19,004 nt of DNA from DATLYT01 sp035574455 (GTDB lineage: Bacteria > Bacteroidota > Ignavibacteria > UBA10030), in the NCBI GenBank assembly GCA_035574455.1, contig DATLYT010000104.1, forward strand, positions 1-19,004, given 5' to 3'. Positions 6,452 to 15,521 of this stretch are shown one piece after another. Each line of letters starts with the position of its first letter. Within the stretch, counting starts at the first letter, position 1. Below the pieces are notes generated by a model. The model saw only the letters and a list, made by a program, of their open reading frames with translations. It did no database searches and had not been told where the DNA came from. A program made the translations under genes and the position numbers.

Positions 6452-8311
6452 TTAGTCAGCAGCCGATTCTGTAAGTTCAAACTTGTTCTTTGACATTCTC
6501 GCACGCTCGCTATGGTTGAGATGCTTTTTCCGGATACGGATTGAGAGCGGCGTAACTTCGACGTACTCGTCATCGCTGATCCATTCGATAGCTTGCTCGA
6601 GCGTAAGCTTGCGCGGAGGTTCGAGGCGGATCGCCTCGTCGGACCCGGAAGCACGAAAGTTGGTCAATTGCTTCGCTTTGCAGACATTGACGACCATATC
6701 ATGCTCGCGAGAGTTTTCTCCGACAACCATACCGGCGTACACGCGCGTGCCGGGTTCGATGAAAAAGGTCGAGCGCTCTTGCAGCTTCCACATTGCGTAT
6801 GCAACGGCAATACCATCTTCCAGAGCAATGAGAGCACCGCGCGTACGGGTGGCGATGTCGCCTTTGACCGGTTCGTAACCGTGGAAGTTATGGTGCAAGA
6901 TGCCGGTTCCCTTCGTTTGCGTGAGGAATTCAGAACGAAAGCCGATCAAACCGCGGGCCGGCACGATGAATTCGAGCCGCGTATTGCCCTGAGTCTGCAC
7001 CATATTCTTCATCTCACCGCGCCGTAGGCCAAGATTTTCAATGACGACGCCGACAAACTCGTCCGGCACGTCAATGATCACATGCTCCATCGGTTCGCAG
7101 AGCACATCGTCGATTCGTTTGTAGATCACTTCGGGTCGTGAGACTTGAAACTCGTACCCTTCCCGCCGCATGGTCTCGATAAGAATGCCGAGGTGGAGCT
7201 CGCCCCGGCCGCTTACCTTGAACACGTCCGGCTGGTCGGTTAGCTCTACACGCAGGCTGACGTTCGAGCGCAACTCTCTCGCTAATCGCTCGCCTAAATG
7301 ACGCGTCGTAACGTATTTGCCCTCCTGTCCGGCAAACGGCGAATTGTTGACGAGGAAATTCATCGAGAGTGTTGGCTCTTCGATCGAAACGAAGGGGAGT
7401 GGTGTTGGGTCGGAGGCGTCCGCGATCGTTTCACCAATGTCCACATCTTCCATCCCTGCCAGAGCAATGATGTCGCCGGCGCTGGCTTCGCTGACCTCAA
7501 GGCGCTTCAGGCCCTCGAACGTGTAGATCTTTGTAACGCGAGCATCTTCCAACGATCCATCTCGGTGAATAACCTTCATCGGTGAACCGAGCCGGATGGT
7601 GCCGCGCGAAATCCTGCCAATCCCGAGCCGGCCGAGGTAATCATTGTAATCGATGGTCGTGACGAGCATCTGAAAGGGAGACTCAGCGTCGCCGGGAGGC
7701 GGAGGGACGTTCTCCACGATGGCCTCAAAGAGCGGCTCAAGATTTGTACTTTCTTGATCGAGCTCCCGTTTGGCAATTCCTTGTTTTGCGATACTGTAGA
7801 CCGTCGGAAAGTCAAGCTGTTGATTGTTAGCGCCGAGTGAAAGGAACAGCTCGAACACCTCATCCAATACCTCGTGCGGACGGGCGTCCTTGCGGTCGAT
7901 TTTGTTGATGACCACGATCGGCTGAAGATTCAACTCCAGCGATTTTTTAAGGACGAACTTCGTTCCCGGCAGTGGCCCCTCTGCGGCATCGACAAGCAGC
8001 AGCACGCCATCGACCATTTTGAGCGTGCGTTCGACTTCCCCTGCGAAATCCGTGTGGCCCGGAGTATCAACAATGTTAATCTTCACGCCGGCAGGGTGCT
8101 TGGCAGACTTGTAAAAGACGGCGGTGTTCTTGGCTAAAATCGTAATACCGCGTTCGCGCTCGAGTTCGTTGGAATCCATTACGCGCGTCTGTACTTCTTG
8201 GTTCGCGCGGAAAGTTCCCGTCTGTCTCAGCATGTGGTCCACGAGCGTCGTTTTGCCGTGGTCAACGTGTGCAATGATGGCGATGTTCCGTATGTCGGTT
8301 CGTTGTTTCAT
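6452..8311 (-). CDS. typA: Ribosome-associated GTPase TypA/BipA
   Basis: 619 residues, slightly longer than usual (about 605-615). GTPase domain: P-loop AHVDHGKTT at 14-22, switch I RGITILAKNTA at 54-64, DTPGH at 82-86 and NKID at 136-139. It is followed by the EF-Tu-like beta-barrel (domain II), EF-G-like domains (GRGELHLGILIETMRREGYEF, then the PARGLIGFRSEFLT signature) and the BipA-specific C-terminal domain ending in RIRKKHLNHSERARMSK. It binds the 70S ribosome and acts in stress adaptation and large-subunit assembly. No Shine-Dalgarno is visible (TTACCCCC before the ATG). The gene is divergent from mfd across a 325-base spacer. Confidence 0.97.
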   Translation of the reverse strand: MKQRTDIRNIAIIAHVDHGKTTLVDHMLRQTGTFRANQEVQTRVMDSNELERERGITILAKNTAVFYKSAKHPAGVKINIVDTPGHTDFAGEVERTLKMVDGVLLLVDAAEGPLPGTKFVLKKSLELNLQPIVVINKIDRKDARPHEVLDEVFELFLSLGANNQQLDFPTVYSIAKQGIAKRELDQESTNLEPLFEAIVENVPPPPGDAESPFQMLVTTIDYNDYLGRLGIGRISRGTIRLGSPMKVIHRDGSLEDARVTKIYTFEGLKRLEVSEASAGDIIALAGMEDVDIGETIADASDPTPLPFVSIEEPTLSMNFLVNNSPFAGQEGKYVTTRHLGERLARELRSNVSLRVELTDQPDVFKVSGRGELHLGILIETMRREGYEFQVSRPEVIYKRIDDVLCEPMEHVIIDVPDEFVGVVIENLGLRRGEMKNMVQTQGNTRLEFIVPARGLIGFRSEFLTQTKGTGILHHNFHGYEPVKGDIATRTRGALIALEDGIAVAYAMWKLQERSTFFIEPGTRVYAGMVVGENSREHDMVVNVCKAKQLTNFRASGSDEAIRLEPPRKLTLEQAIEWISDDEYVEVTPLSIRIRKKHLNHSERARMSKNKFELTESAAD

Positions 8312-8636
8312 GGGGGTAACACAGATGTCGCGGATTCGTATGCCGTACTAACACTTCCTCAATAACGATGAGGGCCATTCATCGAGTGAAAGCATCCGCG
8401 AGAGTCCACGGAATCCATTCAAATCCGCATCAGAATAAAAAATGCCTCAGGAACGCTCATCTGAGGCGAAACAAGATACAAAGATTTCGGCAGAAAACAA
8501 AGAACGAAAATTTCCATTGCAGCCCGTTGCAGCGGTGAGCACTTTTCCGTATGTTTCTTGCACATCCCTTCCTGCGCGAAGTCGAGAGACACAGCGCGGG
8601 AGGGGCGAGGTGTTTTTGTCCCGAACGGTAATCAAC
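8312..8636. other. Divergent typA-mfd intergenic region
   Basis: This 325-base spacer must hold the promoters of both divergent genes, but I see no convincing -10/-35 pair. The mfd frame is open back to an ATG at 8442. The extra 65 residues there are polar, unlike any Mfd start, and overlap a hairpin, so I leave them untranslated. It contains a minus-strand terminator (8434-8467) and a close direct repeat of TTGCAGC (8517-8523 and 8527-8533). Confidence 0.6.
8434..8467 (-). terminator. Orphan minus-strand intrinsic terminator
   Basis: Read on the minus strand: GCCTCAG, a 10-base loop, CTGAGGC, then ATTTTTTATT. The arms are 8461-8467 and 8444-8450. This is a good intrinsic terminator, but it sits upstream of typA and inside the mfd leader, with no recognised minus-strand gene feeding into it. 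It could end a small RNA or attenuate a long typA leader. Confidence 0.65.
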
Positions 8637-11600
8637 ATGATTCGCAATATCAAACAAACCATATCCGAGGCGGTCCCCTTTCAAGAGCTGCGGCAGGCGG
8701 CATCATCACTTGAGAGAGGAGAAGAGCTTCACATCGACGGCGTGAGCGGATCGCTCATGGCGTTTGTTGCAGCCACACTGTTCGAGCTTCGAAAGTCGCA
8801 GCTCCTTTTGCTCGTACAGGATGAGGAACAGGCCGAACGCCTGCGCGATGATTGTGCGCTGCTCGTTGGGGAGGAGAACGTGCAGCTTGCTGTTTACGGT
8901 GGTGGCCATCACGCTGAGCTCCTTGATCTCAGTACGCCGGTTGCCTTCGTTGAGACGCTCCGCTCACTCAGCGAAGGTCAGACATGCATCGTTGTTGCTT
9001 CAGTTGAAGGCGTTCTCTCTCGCGTCCCGCCGCCACAGACATTCCGCGCGACGATGATTCAGTTGACTGTTGGCAGCGAGCAACCGTTCGAGCAGTTCCT
9101 CTCACGCCTTGCCGAGCTTGGATTTGAACGAAAGGAGGTGGTGGAGGGGTACGGTGATTTTGCGGTCCGGGGCGGCATTGTCGATGTCTTTCCGTTCGTG
9201 GGCGATAATCCAATTCGGATTGAATTCTGGGGCGACTCCGTCGAATCGATCCGGGAGTTCGATGTTCTCTCCCAACGCTCGATTCGCCAGCTCGAAAGTG
9301 CCTTTATCGTGCCCGGAATTGCCGGCGACAACTCGGCGAACTCGACGCTCTTAGACTATCTCCATTCCACAGCATTGGTGATTCTGGATGAGCCCGTTCT
9401 CCTTCAGAAGGAGGCGGACGAACTTAGAAAGATGGGGCATGTCGTCCTCGCGTGGAACGAGGCCGAAGAGCGCCTCCAATGTTTCGCCCGTGTCGTTCAC
9501 CACACACTTTCCTCAACAGGAGAAGACAAAGCGATTCACTTTTCATCCACTCCACAACCTACGGTTGGCGGGAACATCAAACTTCTCGTAAAGCAGGTCA
9601 GGGAATTCAATGCAAAGGGCTTCGATGTAACCCTTGCCTGCGACACGCCGGAAGAAGAGAGACGCATCAAGGAGCTGATCGAAGAGGAGCTTACCGGACC
9701 TGGTAACGACCAGAATGCAGAAGTGGGGTCCGAGCTTGAACACTCGCCAGTAGACATTCGATATTCCTTGTGTACCAGCACCGTGCACTCGGGGTTTGTA
9801 TTCCCCGCGGCGCGCCTCGCTTTTCTCACCGAGCACGAGATCTTTGGCCGATTGAAACGTCAGGGCCTCGCCAAGCGGCCGCGGTTCAAAGGCATCACGC
9901 AAAAGGAATTGCTCCAGCTCAGAAAAGGTGACTTCGTCGTCCACACCGATTACGGCATCGGGAAATTTGCAGGATTGGAGAAGATACGCGTCCGCGGTGC
10001 CGAACAAGAGGTGATGAAGATTCTCTATCAAGATAACGATGCACTTTATGTTAATCTCAACTTCATTAACCGCGTTCAAAAGTATTCGTCAAGAGAAGGG
10101 CATATCCCCCAGCTCTCGAAGTTAGGCACGGCGCAGTGGGACCGGTTGAAGGCGCGGGCAAAGAAGCGCGTGAAGGATATCGCGCGCGACCTGATTGCTT
10201 TGTATGCAAAACGCAAACTCGAGCCAGGGTTCGCCTTCGCACCGGACACGCACTGGCAAAAAGAGATGGAGGCGTCATTTCTGTATGAGGACACGCCCGA
10301 CCAGGCACAGGCGACGGTTGACGTGAAGAAGGATATGGAACAGCCGTCGCCGATGGACCGGCTCATCTGCGGCGATGTCGGCTTCGGAAAGACCGAAGTT
10401 GCCGTGCGGGCAGCATTCAAGGCAGTGATGAGCGGCAAGCAGGTGGCCATTCTTGTGCCGACGACCATTCTCGCCCTTCAGCACTATAACACGTTTCAAG
10501 ACAGAATGGGGCGGTACTCGGTAAAAATCGAAGTTTTGCATCGCTTCAAACCCCGAAAGGATCAGAAAGTCATTTTGGAAGAACTTGCAAGCGGCAAGGT
10601 TGATGTGATCATCGGGACGCATCGGTTGTTGTCCAAAGACGTGCAGTTCAAAGACCTGGGCCTGCTTGTCATTGACGAAGAGCAGCGATTCGGCGTTTCT
10701 GCGAAGGAAAAACTCCGCCAGGTGCGTGCCAACGTCGACACGCTGACGTTAACCGCAACGCCCATTCCGCGCACGTTGCATTTCTCGTTGATGGGGGCAC
10801 GAGACCTTTCCATCATCAATACACCGCCGCGCAACCGCCGTCCGATTGTTACAGAAATTGCCCAATTCGACCTTTTGTTGATTCGTGAGGCCGTTCTCCG
10901 CGAACTCAAGCGGGGTGGACAGGTTTACTTTGTGCACGACCGCGTGCAAACCATTGAAGAAGTACGACAGATGTTGGAGAAGCATATTCCCGAGGCACGA
11001 TTCCACGTTGCCCATGGCCAGATGAAAGGTCATGAACTGGAAAAATCCATGATGGCGTTCCTTGAGAAAAAGTACGATGTCCTCGTCTGCACGAAAATCA
11101 TCGAATCCGGCATCGACATTCCCAGCGTGAACACCATCATCATCAATCGCGCGGATCGGTTTGGACTGGCAGAGTTGTATCAACTGCGCGGTCGAGTCGG
11201 GCGGTCGAACGAACAAGCGTACGCGTACCTTCTCACGCCGCCGCTGTCTGTTCTCCCAAAGCAAACACTGCGCAGATTGCAGGCGTTGCAGGAGTTTACG
11301 GAACTTGGCTCCGGTTTGAATTTAGCGATGCGCGACCTAGAAATTCGTGGTGCCGGAAATCTGCTCGGTGCCGAACAATCCGGCTTCATCATGGAGATGG
11401 GCTTCGAGATGTACCAGCGCATTGTTGAAGAAGCGGTGGCAGAGGTGAAAAAGGATGAGTTTGCAGAGTTGTTCGAGCAGAAGCTACAGGCGGCGATGCC
11501 ACGCGTTGCCGAGACCGTTATTGAGACGGACATCGAAGCACTGATTCCCGATTTCTACATCGAGTCCGACACAGAGAGGCTCGATATTTACCGCCGACTC

Positions 11601-12008
11601 TACAAACTCGAACGGGATGAAGAAGTACAGGCCATGCGCGAGGAGCTGCGGGATCGGTTTGGTGAATACCCGGAAGAGACCGAAAACCTATTCCTTGTCG
11701 TCCAGCTCAAGCTTCTTGCGTCGCAGCTTGGATTTCGGAAAGTCGAGCTGGAGCAGAATCGTCTTCTGCTCACCTTCCCGCCAAACGATGACCGAAACTT
11801 TTATGAAAACGGAAATGGCAACAATTCACCATTTCAACAGATTGTGGAAAAGGTTATGTCCTTAAAACACTATCGGCCGCAATGGAAACAGGAGGGAGGT
11901 CAGCTTAAGCTCCTTGCTGTTTTGGAGACAGACTCATCGCCTTCGACCGTTCTTCAATCGGCACGGGCGTTTCTCGAACAGTTGCACACGACCCAATCCG
12001 TTGCGTAA
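8637..12008 (+). CDS. mfd: Transcription-repair coupling factor Mfd
   Basis: 1123 residues from the ATG at 8637 (MIRNIKQTISEAVPF). Domains in order: UvrB-homology module (about 1-330, including the GYGDFAVRGGIVDVFPF segment); CarD-like RNA polymerase interaction domain from about residue 430 (KGDFVVHTDYGIGKFAGLEKI); then the RecG-like translocase with Walker A GDVGFGKTE at 579-587, DEEQ at 680-683, TATPIPRT at 706-713 and the RGRVGR motif near 850; finally the C-terminal TRCF domain (DFYIESDTERLDIYRRL). Mfd removes stalled RNA polymerase at lesions and recruits UvrA. The start has only a weak ribosome-binding site. Length and all motifs are normal. Confidence 0.96.
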   Translation: MIRNIKQTISEAVPFQELRQAASSLERGEELHIDGVSGSLMAFVAATLFELRKSQLLLLVQDEEQAERLRDDCALLVGEENVQLAVYGGGHHAELLDLSTPVAFVETLRSLSEGQTCIVVASVEGVLSRVPPPQTFRATMIQLTVGSEQPFEQFLSRLAELGFERKEVVEGYGDFAVRGGIVDVFPFVGDNPIRIEFWGDSVESIREFDVLSQRSIRQLESAFIVPGIAGDNSANSTLLDYLHSTALVILDEPVLLQKEADELRKMGHVVLAWNEAEERLQCFARVVHHTLSSTGEDKAIHFSSTPQPTVGGNIKLLVKQVREFNAKGFDVTLACDTPEEERRIKELIEEELTGPGNDQNAEVGSELEHSPVDIRYSLCTSTVHSGFVFPAARLAFLTEHEIFGRLKRQGLAKRPRFKGITQKELLQLRKGDFVVHTDYGIGKFAGLEKIRVRGAEQEVMKILYQDNDALYVNLNFINRVQKYSSREGHIPQLSKLGTAQWDRLKARAKKRVKDIARDLIALYAKRKLEPGFAFAPDTHWQKEMEASFLYEDTPDQAQATVDVKKDMEQPSPMDRLICGDVGFGKTEVAVRAAFKAVMSGKQVAILVPTTILALQHYNTFQDRMGRYSVKIEVLHRFKPRKDQKVILEELASGKVDVIIGTHRLLSKDVQFKDLGLLVIDEEQRFGVSAKEKLRQVRANVDTLTLTATPIPRTLHFSLMGARDLSIINTPPRNRRPIVTEIAQFDLLLIREAVLRELKRGGQVYFVHDRVQTIEEVRQMLEKHIPEARFHVAHGQMKGHELEKSMMAFLEKKYDVLVCTKIIESGIDIPSVNTIIINRADRFGLAELYQLRGRVGRSNEQAYAYLLTPPLSVLPKQTLRRLQALQEFTELGSGLNLAMRDLEIRGAGNLLGAEQSGFIMEMGFEMYQRIVEEAVAEVKKDEFAELFEQKLQAAMPRVAETVIETDIEALIPDFYIESDTERLDIYRRLYKLERDEEVQAMREELRDRFGEYPEETENLFLVVQLKLLASQLGFRKVELEQNRLLLTFPPNDDRNFYENGNGNNSPFQQIVEKVMSLKHYRPQWKQEGGQLKLLAVLETDSSPSTVLQSARAFLEQLHTTQSVA

Positions 12009-12040
12009 ATGCGGGAGCGGTAGGATATTGCAAAAATTCT

Positions 12041-12090
12041 GGGGTATCCTCTCCCCGGTGGGAACAACATCGACCGTCTCCGTTGTTCTT
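12041..12090 (+). promoter_or_regulatory. Structured leader/spacer between mfd and the DoxX gene
   Basis: Two inverted repeats lie in tandem: GGGG/CCCC (12041-12044, 12053-12056) and GAACAAC/GTTGTTC (12062-12068, 12082-12088, extendable by two G-U pairs). Neither is followed by a T-run. They may be the mfd 3' end or a folded 5' leader of the DoxX mRNA. No known riboswitch class is recognised. Confidence 0.35.
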
Positions 12091-12133
12091 AGCAGCGAGT
12101 CACAGCTTGTTTGCTATAAGGAGGTGAATGGAG

Positions 12134-12625
12134 ATGATTGCCAAACAGCTGTTGACGAAACCCTTTGGCGATCTGTCCGTGGTATCGTTCCTGTTACGAG
12201 CTATCTTGGGTGTAGTTTTCTTCGCCCACGGCGCGCAGAAGGTACTCGGATGGTTTGGTGGATATGGGTTAACGGGAACCGTGGGGTTCTTTGAAAGTGC
12301 GTTAGGTATTCCCGCGCCCTTGGCCTACATTGCCGCGTTCACCGAATTCTTCGGTGGTCTGGCCATGCTCATAGGCCTGCTCACCAGAATTTGGGCAATC
12401 GGGTTCATAGTGAACATGCTGGTGGCAATGTTTGTCGTCCACCTGCCGTACGGGTTCTTCCTGAACACAGGGACAAACGGAGGGAGCGGTGTGGAGTTTG
12501 TCCTCACGCTCTGTGTTCTGAGCATCGTAGCGCTTCTGCTCGGTCCGGGGAGATACAGCCTTGATTATCTGATCTTTGCTCGGACAGAACAGGAACCGAC
12601 GGGACAGGTCAGCTTTGCAAAATAA
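12134..12625 (+). CDS. DoxX-family integral membrane protein
   Basis: 163 residues from the ATG at 12134. An ATG two codons earlier (12128) is in frame, but the near-perfect AAGGAGGTGA site is correctly spaced only for the second ATG. The protein has four hydrophobic segments and DoxX hallmarks: LLRAILGVVFFAHGAQKVLGWFGGYG near the N-terminus, then FTEFFGGLAMLIGLLTR and a Gly-rich loop before a VEFVLTL helix. DoxX/YphA-type proteins are small membrane oxidoreductase-associated proteins of uncertain role, sometimes tied to redox stress. A 125-base leader with inverted repeats precedes it, and an intrinsic terminator follows. Confidence 0.88.
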   Translation: MIAKQLLTKPFGDLSVVSFLLRAILGVVFFAHGAQKVLGWFGGYGLTGTVGFFESALGIPAPLAYIAAFTEFFGGLAMLIGLLTRIWAIGFIVNMLVAMFVVHLPYGFFLNTGTNGGSGVEFVLTLCVLSIVALLLGPGRYSLDYLIFARTEQEPTGQVSFAK

Positions 12626-12642
12626 ACACGCAATGATCCTGG

Positions 12643-12684
12643 AGCGGGGGAAACGGTTTTACCAACGCCCCCGCTTATTGTTTT
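12643..12684 (+). terminator. Intrinsic terminator after the DoxX gene
   Basis: An AGCGGGGG/CCCCCGCT stem (12643-12650, 12668-12675) encloses a small inner GGT-TTT-ACC hairpin. It is followed by TATTGTTTTC. It lies 17 bases past the DoxX stop. Confidence 0.75.
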
Positions 12685-12763
12685 CACATCGATCTGCAGA
12701 TCACTGTTTTCCAAGATAAACCAGAAACCAATTGCCCCCTTATCCGTCTTTTTCACCAACGCC

Positions 12764-13624
12764 ATGACACTTCCCGCTACGACATCCATCGGGCACGTTC
12801 ATCTTCAGATTGCCGACCTCGATCAAGCGTTAGCGTTCTATGAGACACTGCTTGGCTTTCGGTTACATCGACGTGAGCAGAATCGTGCCCAGCTTTCGGC
12901 GACGGGGTTTGCGCCAGCGCAAATCATCCTCTCGGAGCTTCCTGGGGCGCGACCCAAGCCTGCACGAACGACCGGTCTCTTTCACGTTGCCATCCGGTTG
13001 CCGAATCGAAAAGAGCTTGCGCGGCTACTCAAACGTCTTGCCGAGCACCGTTATCCATTTACGGGATTTTCCGACCATGGTGTAAGCGAGGCACTCTACC
13101 TGAACGATCCATTCGGATTGGGCATTGAGCTGTATTGCGATCGACCGAGGGAAGAATGGCCGATGGAGAATGGAAAGCTCCGCATGTACACCCAACCGCT
13201 TGATGTCGAGGGTTTACTGGCCGAAGTTGAAAGTGAGTCCTCTGAGTGGAACGGCATAGCCCCAGGTACGGACATAGGCCACGTTCATTTGCACGTCTCA
13301 GATTTGGGGAAGGCGGAGGAGTTTTACTGTCGCCGCATGGGATTCGAAGTAACGGAACGCGGCTACCCCGGTGCATTGTTTGTTTCCGCAGGCGGTTACC
13401 ATCATCACCTTGGGCTCAATATCTGGGCGGGACGCGGTGCACCCCCGCCGCCATCGGATGCTGTGGGATTGCTGGCCTATAGCATCGTCATTCCCGATAC
13501 TTCCGCGTTGCAAATTCTCGCGGGGGTGTTCGAGACAGCCAATGCCATCGTAGACAAGACCGATCGACGGATTGTTGTTCGCGATCAGGATGGTATGATT
13601 GTCGAACTTGTGCATCAACCATAA
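12764..13624 (+). CDS. Two-domain VOC dioxygenase, CatE (catechol 2,3-dioxygenase)-like
   Basis: 286 residues, the usual length of the CatE/YfiE group. Two tandem vicinal-oxygen-chelate halves are seen. The N-terminal half has GHVHLQIADL at 10-19, LFHVAI at 72-77 and IELYCDRP at 121-128. The C-terminal half has GHVHLHVSDL at 172-181, YHHHLGLNIWAG at 212-223 and VELVHQP at the end. His/His/Glu metal-ligand candidates are present in both halves. The family cleaves catechols or acts as glyoxalase-like enzymes; the substrate here is unknown and no aromatic degradation genes are nearby. No ribosome-binding site is visible before the ATG. The stop is 32 bases from the next start, so it is probably co-transcribed with the YceI gene. 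Confidence 0.85.
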   Translation: MTLPATTSIGHVHLQIADLDQALAFYETLLGFRLHRREQNRAQLSATGFAPAQIILSELPGARPKPARTTGLFHVAIRLPNRKELARLLKRLAEHRYPFTGFSDHGVSEALYLNDPFGLGIELYCDRPREEWPMENGKLRMYTQPLDVEGLLAEVESESSEWNGIAPGTDIGHVHLHVSDLGKAEEFYCRRMGFEVTERGYPGALFVSAGGYHHHLGLNIWAGRGAPPPPSDAVGLLAYSIVIPDTSALQILAGVFETANAIVDKTDRRIVVRDQDGMIVELVHQP

Positions 13625-13656
13625 TGTATTATTCACTCAACCAAAAGGAGACTTGT

Positions 13657-14247
13657 ATGAAGCGTGGAATCATGTTTGTCGGGCTGTTTCTCGCCGGAGC
13701 CGGGACGTTGGCGAGCCAGACGACGTGGCGCGTCGACAAATCCCACTCGAAATTGATGTTCACCGTCCGGCATATGCTCGTTTCTGAAGTGCCGGGATAC
13801 TTCAAGGAGTGGGAGATGAAGATCACGTCGTCCAAAGATGATTGGACGGATGCGACCGTTGAAGCCGTGGCGCAGACGGCCAGCATCAACACGGACAATG
13901 AGCGGCGCGATGCCGACCTTCGTTCCGACAACTTTTTCAATTCAGAAAAGTTTCCAGAGATGAAATTCGTCAGTACCTCCTTTGAGAAAGTTGGTGACAA
14001 GAAGTACAAAATCAAGGGAAACCTGACCATTCGCGACGTCACCAAAGAAGTGGTCTTCGATGCGGAACTGCTCGGGATGATCAACGACCCGCGGGCCGGC
14101 ACACGCGTTGGCTGGAAGGCTACGGCACAGATCAATCGCTTCGACTTCGGTCTGAAGTGGAATCGGATGATCGAGACGGGCGGCCTTGTGGTCGGCGAGA
14201 TGGTGAACATCATCGTCATGCTCGAACTTATTAAACAGACCGCATAA
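13657..14247 (+). CDS. YceI-family periplasmic lipid-binding protein
   Basis: 196 residues from the ATG at 13657, which has AAAGGAGA upstream; an in-frame ATG at 13624 overlaps the previous stop and lacks a good site. Residues 1-20 are a signal peptide. The mature protein is a YceI lipocalin-like barrel: WRVDKSHSKLMFTVRHMLVSEVPGYF, then LRSDNFFNSEKFPEMKFVST, the KIKGNLTIRDVTKEVVFDAEL segment and a C-terminal strand. YceI proteins bind isoprenoid or polyprenyl lipids in the periplasm and are often induced by stress. Domain evidence is strong; the bound ligand is not known. Confidence 0.92.
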   Translation: MKRGIMFVGLFLAGAGTLASQTTWRVDKSHSKLMFTVRHMLVSEVPGYFKEWEMKITSSKDDWTDATVEAVAQTASINTDNERRDADLRSDNFFNSEKFPEMKFVSTSFEKVGDKKYKIKGNLTIRDVTKEVVFDAELLGMINDPRAGTRVGWKATAQINRFDFGLKWNRMIETGGLVVGEMVNIIVMLELIKQTA

Positions 14248-14267
14248 CGGTGAGAAGGTGTTGCGGA

Positions 14268-14314
14268 GGAGAACAGAATCCCGCGGTGGAAGCCGCGGGA
14301 TTTTTTTGTTCTCC
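14268..14314 (+). terminator. Long intrinsic terminator after the YceI gene
   Basis: The core is a 10-bp stem AATCCCGCGG/CCGCGGGATT (14277-14286, 14293-14302) followed by T7. Outer arms GGAGAACA/TGTTCTCC (14268-14275, 14307-14314) can close a larger structure, so the minus strand also sees a hairpin. Confidence 0.88.
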
Positions 14315-14350
14315 TTGATACTCTCGAAATAGTTCACGAATCTTCTACAC

Positions 14351-15358
14351 ATGGATAACATCACTCACAGCCTCACCGGAGCGCTGGCGGCAAAGATTAT
14401 TGAGACGAACGGGCAACGGGCTGAGCAGGAGCAGAAAACGCATCGCACACTGTTCTGGCTCACCGTCATCTGCGCCAACCTTCCCGACATCGATGCTCTG
14501 ATGAATATTTTTGGCGATCCGTTCTTCATCATTAAGCACCATCGTGGACTCACGCATTCGCTACTCTTTGCACCGGTACTTGCGTTCCTTCCCGCCATCA
14601 CTGCGTATCTCGTCACATCGGTCAAGAATCTGAAACTTCTCTGGATGATGGCGCTCGTTGGCATCTATCTCCACATCTTCTTCGATGTTATTACCACGTT
14701 CGGCACACAACTCTTTGCTCCGCTCTCGGCCGAACGCTATTCGCTCGACTGGATGTTCATCATCGACCCGCTCTTTACCCTCATTGTGGCTCTCCTGTTG
14801 TTTCTTGGCAAACGAGCATCAGCTCACCAAAGAGGGTTTGCGTTAGCCGGAGGAATCTTCGTTGTCTCGTATCTTCTTGTGGAGATGGTATCGCATCAGA
14901 TCGCTGTGCAGCGGATGGCGACGGTTGCCCGCCAACAGGGGCTTGCTGTTGAGAAGGTCTCTGCTCTTCCCCAGCCGTTGAGTATCTTTCGGTGGATGGG
15001 ATTGGTGCAGACCAACGATGCGGTCTATCGAGCGTTCTTCAATGTTTTCGGTAACCCGGAGCCGTCTGAGCTGACGAAGTTCCCTCAAGCGAGCGATCCG
15101 TTTGTTGAGCAAGCGATGAAGACGGAAGAAGCGGCGTGGTTTATGAAATTTGCCCGCCATCCGTGGATTCGTTCAGTTGAGCAGGGAAGACACTGGGTTG
15201 TGGAAATTCACGATATGCAATTCTCATTTGACCCGGAACTTGCAAGCACCGTCGGCGACGCGATCGGTATTGCGGAAGTCGACCGCAGACCGCCGTTTGT
15301 TCTACGGTTTACATACACGAGTGAGGGAACTCTCCAATCGGTTGAATTTAATCGGTAA
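14351..15358 (+). CDS. YdjM/DUF457 membrane-bound metal-dependent hydrolase family
   Basis: 335 residues. Family motifs lie in the first 140 residues: DNITHSLTG at 2-10, NLPDID at 43-48, HHRGLTHSLLF at 63-73 and the HIFFDVITTFGTQLFAP stretch with H108 and D112. Conserved His and Asp residues lie in or near membrane helices, as in the YdjM (LexA-regulated, predicted inner-membrane hydrolase) group. About four membrane helices are followed by a soluble C-terminal domain of some 150 residues. Activity has not been clearly established for the family. No ribosome-binding site is evident, and it follows a strong terminator, so it has its own promoter. Confidence 0.85.
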   Translation: MDNITHSLTGALAAKIIETNGQRAEQEQKTHRTLFWLTVICANLPDIDALMNIFGDPFFIIKHHRGLTHSLLFAPVLAFLPAITAYLVTSVKNLKLLWMMALVGIYLHIFFDVITTFGTQLFAPLSAERYSLDWMFIIDPLFTLIVALLLFLGKRASAHQRGFALAGGIFVVSYLLVEMVSHQIAVQRMATVARQQGLAVEKVSALPQPLSIFRWMGLVQTNDAVYRAFFNVFGNPEPSELTKFPQASDPFVEQAMKTEEAAWFMKFARHPWIRSVEQGRHWVVEIHDMQFSFDPELASTVGDAIGIAEVDRRPPFVLRFTYTSEGTLQSVEFNR

Positions 15359-15521
15359 GGAAATCCAAATTCAAGGACAAGAACATCGTCAAAAGCCGCC
15401 GACAGGGACAGACCATTTACTATTCGCTCGTACAAAACATCTTTACATCTAACCTGCAGGATATGTTCGCGTTGGAAGAAACCAGAGAACCGCGTTCATT
15501 TATGTGCAAGGAGGTCGTGTG

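Noticed and set aside
8442..8636. N-terminal 65-residue extension of Mfd
   Set aside because: The ATG at 8442 sits inside a hairpin, the extension is polar and unlike Mfd starts, and no ribosome-binding site precedes it; the ATG at 8637 fits the family.
9543..10079. 178-residue minus-strand frame inside mfd
   Set aside because: Antisense to conserved Mfd sequence, no ribosome-binding site and no recognisable motif.
15359..15521. Search for a MerR-type operator upstream of merTP
   Set aside because: No GTAC-containing dyad between promoter-like hexamers was found; only a short CCTGCAGG palindrome, which is too small to call.
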